From NCBI RefSeq assembly GCF_008929045.1, contig NZ_VFAH01000009.1, positions 124,001-188,000 on the forward strand: 64,000 nt of DNA, in the 5' to 3' direction. Below, piece after piece: positions 63,636 through 64,000 of this stretch (its first letter is position 1; every line of letters starts with the position of its first letter). This DNA comes from Noviherbaspirillum aerium. Lineage in GTDB: Bacteria > Pseudomonadota > Gammaproteobacteria > Burkholderiales > Burkholderiaceae_D. The position numbers and the translations under genes are program-made. A model generated the notes under the pieces. That model was given only the letters and a program-made list of their open reading frames with translations, did no database searches and was not told the origin of the DNA.

Positions 63636-64000
63636 TTACGGCCAGGAAGATTCCTGCATCGGCAGGACCATCACTTCCGGTATCACGGTCTGTTCCGGCA
63701 ACAGCAGCACGCCCTTGACCGCCTTGGCGACATTCACCGGATCCTGCAGGGTATTGATGTCGATGTCGGGGAAGCGGTCGAGCAGGAAGGGCGTGCGCAT
63801 GCCGCCCGCGAGCACCGCGGTGACCTTGATCTTCTGCGGACGCAGTTCCGCGTGCAGCGCATGCGACAGGCCGAGCAGGCCCCACTTGCTGGCGTGGTAG
63901 ACCGAAGCGTTCGGCCAGGCGCGCTTGGCGGCGGTGGAGGCGATGTTGACGATCTGGCCGCCGCCCTTCATGTGGCGGGCTGCATATTTCGACAGCAGGA
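63636..64000 (-). CDS. Short-chain dehydrogenase, partial (5' end outside window)
   Basis: The C-terminal part of an SDR is visible: GGQIVNIASTAAKRAWPNASVYHASKWGLLGLSHALHAEL with catalytic Ser, Tyr and Lys, then VTAVLAGGMRTPF. The reading frame is open to the window edge (position 64000), so the nucleotide-binding half is missing here. It lies 118 bp upstream of gmhB in the same direction and is probably the preceding gene of the same operon. Confidence 0.9.
   Translation of the reverse strand, partial: LLSKYAARHMKGGGQIVNIASTAAKRAWPNASVYHASKWGLLGLSHALHAELRPQKIKVTAVLAGGMRTPFLLDRFPDIDINTLQDPVNVAKAVKGVLLLPEQTVIPEVMVLPMQESSWP

Overview
The window is GC-rich chromosomal DNA of a betaproteobacterium, most likely Burkholderiales and probably Oxalobacteraceae-like (Noviherbaspirillum/Herbaspirillum type). 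This rests on gene order and protein character: rimP-nusA-infB-rbfA-truB followed by typA, a pyrD-bpt-aat block beside clpS-clpA, murJ next to rpsT, and an E. coli-type NADP isocitrate dehydrogenase. The assignment is an inference, since no rRNA gene is present.

Layout. 0-5 kb is sparse: small hypothetical proteins, a lipoprotein, an atypical receiver protein, an IS481 transposase remnant, a BamE-like lipoprotein and tRNA-Arg(CCT). 5-19 kb holds uup, sirB1, murJ, rpsT, a DUF192 protein, a TPR/HupE pair, rluE, icd, a NarL-type two-component system and a cold-shock gene. 19-29 kb holds clpS-clpA, an aldo/keto reductase, pyrD, bpt, aat, amtB behind a sigma-54 promoter, a Nudix hydrolase and tRNA-fMet. 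28.7-40 kb is the core information-processing block: scpB-rluB, rimP-nusA-infB, rbfA-truB and typA. 40-46.7 kb holds a DMT exporter, a class III aminotransferase, a 488-residue orphan protein, dusA and a YghA-like dehydrogenase. 46.7-53.7 kb is a signalling cluster: two sigma-54 activators, a small lipoprotein and a multi-PAS hybrid kinase. 55-64 kb is accessory/envelope: a glycosyltransferase-FAD oxidoreductase fusion, two PRC-barrel proteins, a broken DUF421 gene, a short Ku protein, a hemerythrin-domain protein, and a heptosyltransferase/HAD phosphatase/SDR operon running off the end.

Functional links. Aat and Bpt add leucine or phenylalanine to protein N-termini and ClpS delivers such proteins to ClpA, so a whole bacterial N-degron pathway lies within 7 kb. 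Sigma-54 features recur: a promoter before amtB, good candidate promoters before the YghA-like gene and the small lipoprotein, and two activators beside them.

The most unusual signal is a set of short (60-230 bp) non-coding elements with terminal inverted repeats, in at least four recurring or inverted families. Most ends carry a YTAR tetranucleotide (CTAG, CTAA or TTAG). Several sit exactly on stop codons of flanking genes (sirB1, the HupE gene, rluE, the DUF421 gene), and they are chained end to end sharing the terminal tetranucleotide. They look like MITE-like elements with IS5-type target preference that may also act as gene-end structures.
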